From Treponema sp. (GTDB taxonomy: Bacteria > Spirochaetota > Spirochaetia > Treponematales > Breznakiellaceae), in NCBI GenBank assembly GCA_031259515.1, contig JAIRLK010000279.1, positions 1 to 5,084 on the forward strand: DNA of 5,084 nt, given 5' to 3'. The notes under the pieces are model-generated. The model was not told the origin of the DNA and did no database searches. It saw only the letters and a list, made by a program, of their open reading frames with translations. Positions within the stretch are counted from its first letter, which is position 1; each line of letters begins with the position of its first letter. Below are positions 1 to 5,084 of the stretch, piece after piece. Both the position numbers and the translations under genes were made by a program.

Positions 1-493
1 CGGACATGGCCGAAAGGTCTGAATAGTCCAGGGGGTTTATCACATCCAGGGGGCCCAGGCTGTCGGCCTTGCCCCAGGTGAGTTTCCGCAAGCCCCCCTC
101 AACCGTAAAATTACCGAAAAAAGTGCGGACATAGGCTTCGTTCAACGACAGGATTTGTGACGGGTCCTGAAAATCGGGACGGAGGTTCAGGTTGATTACC
201 CCGTCGGCGTTAGAAGCCGACGCGGAAAAATTGAGTTCGCCTGAAAAAATATTCCCTGGCCGTATACTGCGGAACGCCTCGGCGGATTCAAATTCTTCGG
301 CGTAAAAAATAAGTTCCGCCTGGGCTTTTCCGTTTATGGCCGCCCCGGTAATCAGGGAACCTATACCGCTTCCGTCCGCCGCCCCGCCCGATTCTTCCTC
401 ATCAAATCCAAAACCAAAACCCTCTTGAGCCTGAATGGATACGGCCGCCGCCAACAAGAGGCCAAGCGTAAGGGCGGAAAATCTGGCTTTCAT
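1..493 (-). CDS. Probable outer-membrane beta-barrel protein, N-terminal part (DUF1302-like), runs off the window
   Basis: The gene starts at ATG 493-491 and gives 164 complete residues before the window ends. Residues 1-22 form a clear signal peptide (MKAR, a hydrophobic run LTLGLLLAAAV, then a likely SIQA cleavage site before Q23). The mature protein begins QEGFGFGFDEEESGG, an unusual Gly/Phe and acidic tag. After that come alternating polar/hydrophobic strands typical of a barrel (QAELIFYAEEF, ELNFSASASN, INLNLRPDF, VEGGLRKLTWGKAD). The stretch W140-G-K-A-D followed by DVINPLDYSDL resembles a motif I associate with DUF1302-type and related porin-like proteins; this is recognition, not an alignment. 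The start overlaps the stop of the upstream LolA-like gene as ATGA, with a GGGAGGG Shine-Dalgarno five bases before the ATG. In proteobacteria, DUF1302 barrels occur beside an exported DUF1329 protein and an MMPL/RND transporter, which matches this layout. It is probably the outer-membrane end of the system. The barrel call is fairly sure, the exact family less so. Confidence 0.65.
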   Translation of the reverse strand, partial: MKARFSALTLGLLLAAAVSIQAQEGFGFGFDEEESGGAADGSGIGSLITGAAINGKAQAELIFYAEEFESAEAFRSIRPGNIFSGELNFSASASNADGVINLNLRPDFQDPSQILSLNEAYVRTFFGNFTVEGGLRKLTWGKADSLGPLDVINPLDYSDLSAMS

Positions 494-1275
494 CGGACCC
501 TCCCGGTTTCAAGATAGGCGGTAGTAAACACACCATCAGGAATGGAATCATCGTACTTCAGAATATCCATATATATAGTAGTGGAGGTGCCCGCGGCCGG
601 TGTAGCCATGGTTGTTACCATAGCGGTAAGCCTGCCCTGTATTTCCTTGATCTCTTTCATTTCCGCGATCTTAACCGGGGAATTCGTATTCTTCCGGTCA
701 TACAGCTCAATTTTATACACGATCTTCGTGTCTTTATCGATCCACTGAACCATGCGGGAGTATTGATACGAACGGTCACCAGGCCGGGACTCGATCACGT
801 AACAGGCCTTTCCGTTATAAGGTTCTTCTCTTAGAAGAGTATGGCTGTCCAGGTCGGCGTCGCGGCTGGCGGAGGAAATGTCATCGTAGGAAAAATCAGT
901 CCCCATGAAGCTCCCCGATCCTTCGGAGGCCGCGATACGCCGCACCTTTCCCAAGGATGGAAGGAAAATCCACCGATCCTCCGCGCCGCCGGAATTCTCC
1001 ATGGTGAGGAACCGGGTTCCCGCTACGCTGGCCGGGCGTTGAAACACGATGATGGTCCGGTCCCCCTTGGGGCCTTCCTTGGAATACTGATCAATTACAC
1101 GCTCGCTTGTACTTCCGTCTTTCCCGGTGATCACCATCCGTGACCGGCTTGACACGGTATCGGCGGTAATACGGTCCCGGGAAGCGCGTACAACAGCCGC
1201 TGCGTCTTGGGCAAAAACGGCGGTTCCGGCAAGTATCATCATAATTCCCATTATTACTATGACGACTCTTTTCAT
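490..1275 (-). CDS. Exported LolA-like outer membrane lipoprotein-sorting protein
   Basis: This 261-residue protein has a classic signal peptide: MKRVV, hydrophobic core to about residue 19, and a VFA cleavage site before Q23. There is no lipobox cysteine, so it should be a soluble periplasmic protein. The central part (about residues 88-140) carries the family signature: FLTMEN, then DRWIFLPSLGKVRRIAASE, then GSFMGTDFSYDDI. This is characteristic of the LolA-like family annotated as 'outer membrane lipoprotein-sorting protein' (Pfam LolA_like type). Later strands (YVIESRP, SRMVQWIDKDTKIVYKIELYD, ITAMVTTMAT-like segments) fit the half-barrel fold that binds lipid. Length is normal. It follows the RND gene with a 3-bp gap; its Shine-Dalgarno AGGAG (1289-1285) lies in the last codons of that gene, suggesting coupling. 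Proteins of this type often sit beside MMPL/RND transporters and are thought to receive cargo from them. The cargo (lipoprotein, lipid or other) cannot be told from sequence. Confidence 0.87.
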   Translation of the reverse strand: MKRVVIVIMGIMMILAGTAVFAQDAAAVVRASRDRITADTVSSRSRMVITGKDGSTSERVIDQYSKEGPKGDRTIIVFQRPASVAGTRFLTMENSGGAEDRWIFLPSLGKVRRIAASEGSGSFMGTDFSYDDISSASRDADLDSHTLLREEPYNGKACYVIESRPGDRSYQYSRMVQWIDKDTKIVYKIELYDRKNTNSPVKIAEMKEIKEIQGRLTAMVTTMATPAAGTSTTIYMDILKYDDSIPDGVFTTAYLETGRVR

Positions 1276-1278
1276 AAC

Positions 1279-3975
1279 TTAACTCTCCTGTATTTCTCTT
1301 GTAATAAATTGAGGCTGAATCAAATTGAGCAGTACCGGTATCACGGTCAGGCTCACCACCGAGCTGGTTCCCATGGTCAGAGCGATGAGAAGTCCTAAAT
1401 CGGCAAGCATATTAAACTGGGAAAAGAGGAGTACCGCGAAGCCTGCGCCCACGGAAGCGGCGTTGATCAGGATAGCCTTTCCGGATGTGGCGTAGGCCCT
1501 GCGCAGAAAGTCTCCCTTTCCCCCGGCGGCCCGGTATTCCCGCTTGTAGGCGTCCAGGAAGTGAATCGTATAGTCAATCCCGATGCCGACAGAAACGCTG
1601 GCGACCATGGCCGTCCCGATGTTCAACTTGATCCCCGCAAAGCCCATCACTGCGAAATTAATCAGAATAGAAATGGAAAGCGGCGCGATGCCCACCGCTC
1701 CTGCGATAAAAGACCGGTTGGAAACAGCGATGATGATGAATACCAGAACCAGGGAAACGATCACGGATATAAGTTGGGATTGAACCACCAGGGCGTTAAG
1801 GGCTGCTTCCACCATAGCGACGCCGCCGACCGTTACCCTGATTCCCGGCGGGATGTTGGCTTCAAGATACCGGTCTATTTCCCGGTAGGCGGAATCACTA
1901 TCGTGCTGGCCCACCGTCCGGAGCTGGACAGTGGTCTTAATCGCCGTAGGCTCCAGGGGATCATTGGCGTACTCACTGATGTTGCCTGAAAGGAGTACCA
2001 GGTAATTTGACACCAGACGCTGAAGCTCTTCCGGAGCGGTCTTCCCATACCGGAGGGGATCTGCGGGTATTTCGTAATAGGCGGCGCCTTCGTAGTTGAC
2101 CAGGCGTTTAATCTCCTTTACCAGGCTGTTGGCATCCATTCCCAGCCTCTTCCCCGCCGCCCGGTCAAAAAGGACGGCCAGTTCCTCCGCCGTATACGCC
2201 CTGGTCTTGAAATCGTCCTCTCCGGCGGGTTCTTCGTCCGCCTCTGGAACGCCGCCTGAAGCCTCCGGCGCGCTAAAGCCAAAATCTCCTAAATCCTCGC
2301 CGCCAAATCCGAATCCGAGGCCTTCCCCGCCTCCATCTTCAAAACCGAATCCGGGGTCCGCGTTATTTTCCGCGCCTCCCCTGCCGGATGGCCTGATCCC
2401 GTCGGGGCTTTCACCAATGTTGAACACCTGGTTGATCCGTTTTATGAGCCCGCTAAAACCCATCGTCTTGCCGACTTCGGGAACCTTTTCCGAAAGATAG
2501 GCGTTCAGTCCATCCATGACGCTCAGGGAATCGGGATGGAGCAGGGTTTCCGCATTATCGGCTTCAAACACCACGCTCACCACTTTGGAACCGCCGAACT
2601 TCTCCCGGATAAACACATCGGATTTATAAATATCCGTATCCGGCTTAAAGTATTCCACCATGACATTATCAATGATAACCTTGGAAAGGCCGTAAATCGA
2701 AACCGCCGTCGCCACCAGGACAGCAAAAAGGATAAACCGCTTTTTCCGCACTATCCCCATGAAGGAATCAGCGATAGTAATACTGAGGGCATCAAACTCC
2801 GGGTTCCCCTCTTCGCCGGGGAAAGTTCCCCTCTTCCGCCGCCGGGTTAGGGGTTTGGGGCCCCGGATGAGGATGAGGGCAGGGATCAGGGTTACCGCCA
2901 CCCCAAAGGCGACCGCCACCCCAAAGCTGGAAAAGACGCCGAATTCCCGGATAGGCAGCACGGAAGTGAAACAATTGGAAAAGAATCCAACAAAGGTGGT
3001 CAAGGCGGCAAGGAACACGGGTTTCCCGATTTTCCTCAGAAGCTCAAAGACCAGTTCCCGGTGTTCTTCGGCGCTCAGGGTCCGCTCCCCCATATCGGTG
3101 ATGTAGTGGGTGATCACATGAATTCCATAGGCGCTTCCCACCGCGATAAGAATCACCGGGAGTACCGTAGAGATGACGGAAAGTTTTACGCCAAAGAGGG
3201 GCATGGCCCCTATAGCCCAGACCACGGCAACCACCACCGTAAGGAGGGGAAGAACCACCGCGGTAAACCGGCGGAACGAGAAGAAAAGTATCCCCAGCAC
3301 CACGATTACTACCAGGGGAACAAGAAATACAAGGTCCGCGTTGATAGCTTCGTTGACCGTGGCGCTGACCACGGGCATACCGGTAACGTGTACTTCCGCC
3401 ATGCCGGAGAACATCTCCCGGGCTAGGTCGCGGATACGCATAAAGCTGTCGGACACCTCCCGGCTGCCCGCTTCCTCAGACGCTATATCCAGCGGTACGA
3501 GAACCTGGGTGGCGCTGAAGTCGTCGGAAACCAGCGTACGCTCGTACATATCCCAGGACAGTACCCGCCGCTTGAGTTCGGCAACCTCCCCGGGAGTTCC
3601 GGAAAAATCATCCCCCACCAGTTTTTCTACAATGATGGCGTCCGCGTCGCCGGTTATAAAATCGGTAGTAACCAGGGAATTAACATTCTCGACAATTTCA
3701 ATTTCCTCAATCCGCGTTACATATTCCCTCAGCCGGGCAAGAAAATCCGCGTCAAACACGGTCCCGTATCTGCGCTCCAGGCCGACCAGAATAAACAGGG
3801 AACTTCCAAAAACATCATCGATCCGCTTGGATACCAGAAGGGCTTCGTCATTGGCAGGGACGAACCGGAGATTGTTGTTGTCAATTTCCGCCCGTGGCAG
3901 TTGAAGGGCGAAAAAAACGGTCAGTACGCCGATTACCGCGACAATAAGCCAAGGATGTTTAAAAAACGCCCGCAT
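1279..3975 (-). CDS. RND-superfamily MMPL-type inner-membrane transporter
   Basis: The protein has 898 residues from the preferred ATG at 3975. This start has AGAGGA five bases upstream and places the first membrane helix near residue 10. An in-frame ATG at 4038 would add 21 charged residues but has no properly spaced Shine-Dalgarno. The layout is the duplicated RND plan: TM1 (about 10-25), first periplasmic domain (28-213), TM2-TM6 (214-234, 239-261, 265-291, 319-336, 345-370), a basic cytoplasmic loop (LTRRRKRG), TM7 (413-433), second periplasmic domain (434-730), and TM8-TM12 (about 732-752, 756-779, 783-808, 834-852, 859-884). The TM4-equivalent motifs are GSAYGIHV in the first half and GIGIDYTIHF (D801-Y802) in the second, typical of MMPL-like exporters. 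Residues about 521-590 are an acidic Gly/Phe-rich low-complexity insert in the second periplasmic domain. The protein should use proton motive force to export a hydrophobic substrate, handing it to the LolA-like protein encoded next. It is closer to the MMPL/HpnN-like group than to AcrB-type drug pumps, as no adaptor (MFP) gene is present here. Confidence 0.9.
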   Translation of the reverse strand: MRAFFKHPWLIVAVIGVLTVFFALQLPRAEIDNNNLRFVPANDEALLVSKRIDDVFGSSLFILVGLERRYGTVFDADFLARLREYVTRIEEIEIVENVNSLVTTDFITGDADAIIVEKLVGDDFSGTPGEVAELKRRVLSWDMYERTLVSDDFSATQVLVPLDIASEEAGSREVSDSFMRIRDLAREMFSGMAEVHVTGMPVVSATVNEAINADLVFLVPLVVIVVLGILFFSFRRFTAVVLPLLTVVVAVVWAIGAMPLFGVKLSVISTVLPVILIAVGSAYGIHVITHYITDMGERTLSAEEHRELVFELLRKIGKPVFLAALTTFVGFFSNCFTSVLPIREFGVFSSFGVAVAFGVAVTLIPALILIRGPKPLTRRRKRGTFPGEEGNPEFDALSITIADSFMGIVRKKRFILFAVLVATAVSIYGLSKVIIDNVMVEYFKPDTDIYKSDVFIREKFGGSKVVSVVFEADNAETLLHPDSLSVMDGLNAYLSEKVPEVGKTMGFSGLIKRINQVFNIGESPDGIRPSGRGGAENNADPGFGFEDGGGEGLGFGFGGEDLGDFGFSAPEASGGVPEADEEPAGEDDFKTRAYTAEELAVLFDRAAGKRLGMDANSLVKEIKRLVNYEGAAYYEIPADPLRYGKTAPEELQRLVSNYLVLLSGNISEYANDPLEPTAIKTTVQLRTVGQHDSDSAYREIDRYLEANIPPGIRVTVGGVAMVEAALNALVVQSQLISVIVSLVLVFIIIAVSNRSFIAGAVGIAPLSISILINFAVMGFAGIKLNIGTAMVASVSVGIGIDYTIHFLDAYKREYRAAGGKGDFLRRAYATSGKAILINAASVGAGFAVLLFSQFNMLADLGLLIALTMGTSSVVSLTVIPVLLNLIQPQFITREIQES
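2275..2352 (-). repeat. Gly/Phe-rich acidic low-complexity segment within the RND gene
   Basis: This stretch codes residues 542-567 of the RND protein (numbered from the ATG at 3975). It contains three Gly-Phe clusters, GFGFEDGGG, GLGFGFGGED and GDFGF, separated by acidic residues. The flanks are also disordered-looking (SPDGIRPSGRGGAENN before; PEADEEPAGEDD after). It lies between TM7 and TM8, so by RND topology it faces the periplasm. No transmembrane or globular character is visible. The same kind of tag, GFGFGFDEEE, begins the mature barrel protein encoded two genes downstream. Confidence 0.75.
2894..2926 (-). repeat. Short tandem repeat, 15-bp unit at 18-bp period, in TM6 of the RND gene
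   Basis: On the plus strand ACCGCCACCCCAAAG occurs at 2894-2908 and again at 2912-2926. In the protein this gives FGVAV-A-FGVAV in membrane helix 6. It preserves frame and looks like a local six-codon duplication, though convergent choice of small hydrophobic residues with biased codons could also give it. Confidence 0.6.
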
Positions 3976-4708
3976 AGTTTTCCTCTTCTTGATTTTTTCT
4001 TTCGGAACGGACGGAAAATTCCTCCGTTCTCCGTACATCCCCCAGGGCCAGGTGGGAACGCTCTATCCCCTCCCGCGCCATTCCCCTCAGGATAATCTGA
4101 AAAATATTCCGCAGTTCATCAAAAAAGACCCGGTCAAGTTCCTGGGGATCCTTCAGGAATTTCACCGCGGTTTCCAGGCTCAGGGAAAAAAGCGATATGA
4201 TGGTATGCGTAACAAGGGTAGGATTCACGTCCCGTTCAAAGGCCCCCTCATCAATCCCCGCTTTTATTATGCTCCGTATAATATTGAACAGTTCATAGGA
4301 CGCGATGGAAAAACAGGATTCCTCATCGTCAATGGAAATAAAGGGACAGTCCGGGGTAAGGTATTGCTTCATATTAAAAAGAACAATCATGTCATCAGAT
4401 TTTCCAAAAAAATCCACATAGCATTTCCAAAAGAGTTTTAAGGAGTCCACTGCGGGCATCCTCGGCTTATGGAGAGACCGGAAATACCCGATAAACTGAA
4501 CGCCCGTCTCTATGCATATTTCCCTGAACAGAATATCCTTGCTGGGAAAGTAAATATACAGGGTAGCCTTGCTCAGTTCCGCCCGTTCCGCAATCTCCCC
4601 CATCCTGACCGCTTCCGCCCCCCGCTCCAGGATAAGATCCTTGGTACAGCGCATGATCAATGCCTTTCGTTCAGCCTTCTCCCGTTCCTTTCGTTCTATA
4701 ATTCCCAT
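3959..4708 (-). CDS. TetR/AcrR-family transcriptional regulator, likely autorepressor of the operon
   Basis: The protein has 249 residues from ATG 4708, which has GGAG nine bases upstream (4721-4718). A TTG at 4723 would extend it by five residues but has only a weak upstream site and overlaps that GGAG. The N-terminal DNA-binding domain is unmistakable: a basic lead (ERKEREKAERKALI), then DLILERGAEAVRMGEIAERA, then the recognition helix-turn-helix ELSKATLYIYFPSKDILF (about residues 44-61). The rest is a helical ligand-binding and dimer domain without a recognisable specific family. The last roughly 35 residues (after ILRGMAREGIE) form a charged tail ending NYAGVF, making the protein longer than the usual 190-220. 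The 3' end overlaps the start of the RND gene by 17 bp, and its final codons hold that gene's ribosome binding site. As first gene of the operon, downstream of a perfect palindrome and a second partial one, it most likely represses its own operon until a substrate of the transporter binds. The ligand is unknown. Confidence 0.93.
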   Translation of the reverse strand: MGIIERKEREKAERKALIMRCTKDLILERGAEAVRMGEIAERAELSKATLYIYFPSKDILFREICIETGVQFIGYFRSLHKPRMPAVDSLKLFWKCYVDFFGKSDDMIVLFNMKQYLTPDCPFISIDDEESCFSIASYELFNIIRSIIKAGIDEGAFERDVNPTLVTHTIISLFSLSLETAVKFLKDPQELDRVFFDELRNIFQIILRGMAREGIERSHLALGDVRRTEEFSVRSERKNQEEENYAGVF

Positions 4709-4732
4709 GCGTCTATACTCCAACCGGTGGAA

Positions 4733-4757
4733 ATATAATGACCGCCGGTCATTATAT
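4733..4757. promoter_or_regulatory. Perfect 25-bp palindrome, probable TetR operator O1
   Basis: Arms ATATAATGACCG (4733-4744) and CGGTCATTATAT (4746-4757) are exact reverse complements around a single C at 4745. A long palindrome with one central base is a typical operator for a TetR dimer or pair of dimers. It lies 25 bp upstream of the regulator's ATG and downstream of the inferred transcription start, so a bound repressor would block early elongation. The core GACCGCCGGT recurs at 4795-4804. Assignment to this TetR protein is inference from position. Confidence 0.75.
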
Positions 4758-4762
4758 ATTCA

Positions 4763-4792
4763 TTCATTTTTTATTGACCTTAACTATATAAA
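4763..4792 (+). promoter_or_regulatory. Possible weak promoter for trhA
   Basis: The best plus-strand candidate is TTCATT (4763-4768), an 18-bp spacer and TATAAA (4787-4792). The -35 match is poor. The -10 box would share the AT tract with the minus-strand -10 (4783-4788), so the two promoters would compete, and O2 would cover the trhA start point. A better -35 (TTGACC, 4774-4779) has no -10 at the right distance. Confidence 0.25.
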
Positions 4793-4811
4793 TAGACCGC
4801 CGGTTAGTCAA
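4783..4811 (-). promoter_or_regulatory. Sigma70-type promoter of the TetR-RND-LolA-barrel operon
   Basis: Reading the minus strand, TTGACT (4811-4806) is followed by a 17-bp spacer and TATAGT (4788-4783). Each box matches consensus at five of six positions and the spacing is ideal. Transcription would begin near 4776, leaving a leader of about 68 bases that contains palindrome O1. The spacer contains operator copy O2. Confidence 0.72.
4793..4807. promoter_or_regulatory. Second, partly degenerate copy of the operator core (O2)
   Basis: GACCGCCGGT at 4795-4804 is identical to the core of the perfect palindrome, but the right arm continues TAG instead of CAT, so only ACCG-C-CGGT is symmetric. 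Its centre (4800) is 55 bp from that of O1 (4745). It sits inside the 17-bp spacer of the minus-strand promoter, where a repressor would exclude RNA polymerase. It is also close to where a plus-strand trhA transcript could begin. Confidence 0.6.
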
Positions 4812-4819
4812 GGGGAAAT

Positions 4820-4852
4820 ATGCAACTCCCTGGCGTTTTCCGTGTCTTATAG
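4820..4852 (+). CDS. Candidate 10-codon leader peptide ahead of trhA
   Basis: The ORF ATG...TAG encodes MQLPGVFRVL and is preceded by AAGGGG four bases before the ATG, a stronger Shine-Dalgarno than that of trhA. It is in the same frame as trhA; its TAG is followed by one codon (GGC) and then the trhA ATG. Ribosomes ending here could re-initiate on trhA, which itself has only AGGG one base from its start. The peptide has no recognised regulatory composition (no run of one amino acid). It may be chance, since ORFs this short are common. Confidence 0.3.
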   Translation: MQLPGVFRVL

Positions 4853-4855
4853 GGC

Positions 4856-5084
4856 ATGAAACAACACAGCGATGGGCGTTCCTTTCGTCCCAAGCCCTTT
4901 CAGACCCTGGGGGAAGAAATAGCCAATTCCATACTTCACGGCTTGGGGGCCTTGCTCTCGGCAGTGGGACTCGTAGCCCTGGTAATCAAAGCCGCCGGAC
5001 ATCCGGGCGGCAGCGGAAGGAATCCCCTGGCGCCCGCTTCCTATGTGGTGTTTACCTCCGCCATGATAATCATGTTCCTGGCAT
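4856..5084 (+). CDS. trhA: Hemolysin III / TrhA family (PAQR-like) membrane protein, N-terminal part, runs off the window
   Basis: The window holds 76 residues from ATG 4856; the rest lies beyond the right edge. After a basic, soluble start (MKQHSDGRSFRPKPFQ) comes the family hallmark LGEEIANSILHGLGALLSAVGL (E20, E21, N24, S25, H28, G29). This closely matches the opening of hemolysin III proteins; the histidine is one of the conserved residues of the PAQR/CREST superfamily thought to bind metal. Two membrane helices are visible, at about 30-46 and from about 62 onward (SYVVFTSAMIIMFLA). Full-length members have about 200-230 residues and seven helices. In bacteria the family is linked to membrane homeostasis; haemolytic activity is reported for some members only. 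An in-frame TAG two codons upstream rules out a longer start. Its own Shine-Dalgarno (AGGG, one base from the ATG) is badly spaced. It diverges from the TetR operon over a shared 147-bp region. Confidence 0.88.
   Translation, partial: MKQHSDGRSFRPKPFQTLGEEIANSILHGLGALLSAVGLVALVIKAAGHPGGSGRNPLAPASYVVFTSAMIIMFLA

Noticed and set aside
3173..3904. Plus-strand open frame of 243 codons
   Set aside because: It lies wholly antisense to the RND gene, is rich in Ser/Thr/Arg as expected from a shadow frame, shows no domain and no good ribosome site. The same holds for the other plus-strand frames between 542 and 4441.
3976..4038. Longer RND start at ATG 4038
   Set aside because: It adds a charged 21-residue lead with no properly spaced Shine-Dalgarno and a much longer overlap with the TetR gene; ATG 3975 has AGAGGA at five bases and starts just ahead of TM1.
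4709..4723. TTG start for the TetR gene at 4723
   Set aside because: ATG 4708 has GGAG at nine bases, and that GGAG overlaps the TTG codon itself; the TTG has only a weak upstream match.
4720..4730. Third operator-like site CCAACCGGTGG by the TetR ribosome site
   Set aside because: Its symmetric core is ACCGGT, lacking the three-base GCC spacing of the other two sites; the resemblance is too short to support.
4751..4756. Perfect TATAAT on the minus strand as a second promoter
   Set aside because: It is part of the palindrome arm and has no -35-like box 16-18 bp upstream (the sequence there is GGTCAA).
4733..4757. Palindrome as a rho-independent terminator
   Set aside because: There is a one-base loop, no adjoining U-run directly after the stem in either direction, and a position at the head of the operon. 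An operator explains it better.
1..5084. CRISPR array, tRNA, rRNA, insertion sequence or transposase
   Set aside because: No regularly spaced repeats, no RNA gene signatures and no transposase-like frame or terminal inverted repeats were seen; the window is almost fully coding.

Overview
The window shows a four-gene minus-strand operon coding for what looks like a trans-envelope (diderm) transport system. It faces a divergent plus-strand gene at the right edge. In transcription order (right to left) the operon is: a TetR-type repressor (4708 to 3959); a large RND/MMPL-family inner-membrane transporter (3975 to 1279); an exported LolA-like 'outer membrane lipoprotein-sorting' protein (1275 to 490); and the start of a probable outer-membrane beta-barrel protein (493 to beyond position 1). 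Junctions are very tight (17-bp overlap, 3-bp gap, 4-bp ATGA overlap), so the genes are almost certainly co-transcribed and probably translationally coupled.

The divergent gene (4856 to beyond 5084) is the N-terminal part of a hemolysin III / TrhA (PAQR-like) membrane protein. The 147-bp intergenic region between the two starts carries nearly all visible regulation. It has a near-consensus sigma70-type promoter for the operon (TTGACT, 17 bp, TATAGT). A perfect 25-bp palindrome (4733-4757) and a second copy of its GACCGCCGGT core (4795-4804) inside the promoter spacer are the obvious candidate operators of the TetR protein. A 10-codon leader ORF with a better Shine-Dalgarno than the gene itself sits immediately ahead of trhA.

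Organism: signal peptides, a LolA-like carrier and a probable outer-membrane barrel indicate a diderm bacterium. Moderately GC-rich coding sequence, this gene set and a GFGFGF mature N-terminus suggest a spirochaete, possibly a Treponema of the termite-gut type. That assignment is an inference from memory of the families, not proven by the window.

Working model (inference): the RND protein moves a lipid or other hydrophobic cargo out of the inner membrane, the LolA-like protein carries it across the periplasm, and the barrel is the outer-membrane end. The TetR protein, encoded first in the operon, represses the operon and possibly trhA. The most unusual detail is a Gly/Phe-rich acidic motif (GFGF...ED/DEE) found both in an insert in a periplasmic domain of the RND protein and at the mature N-terminus of the barrel protein.
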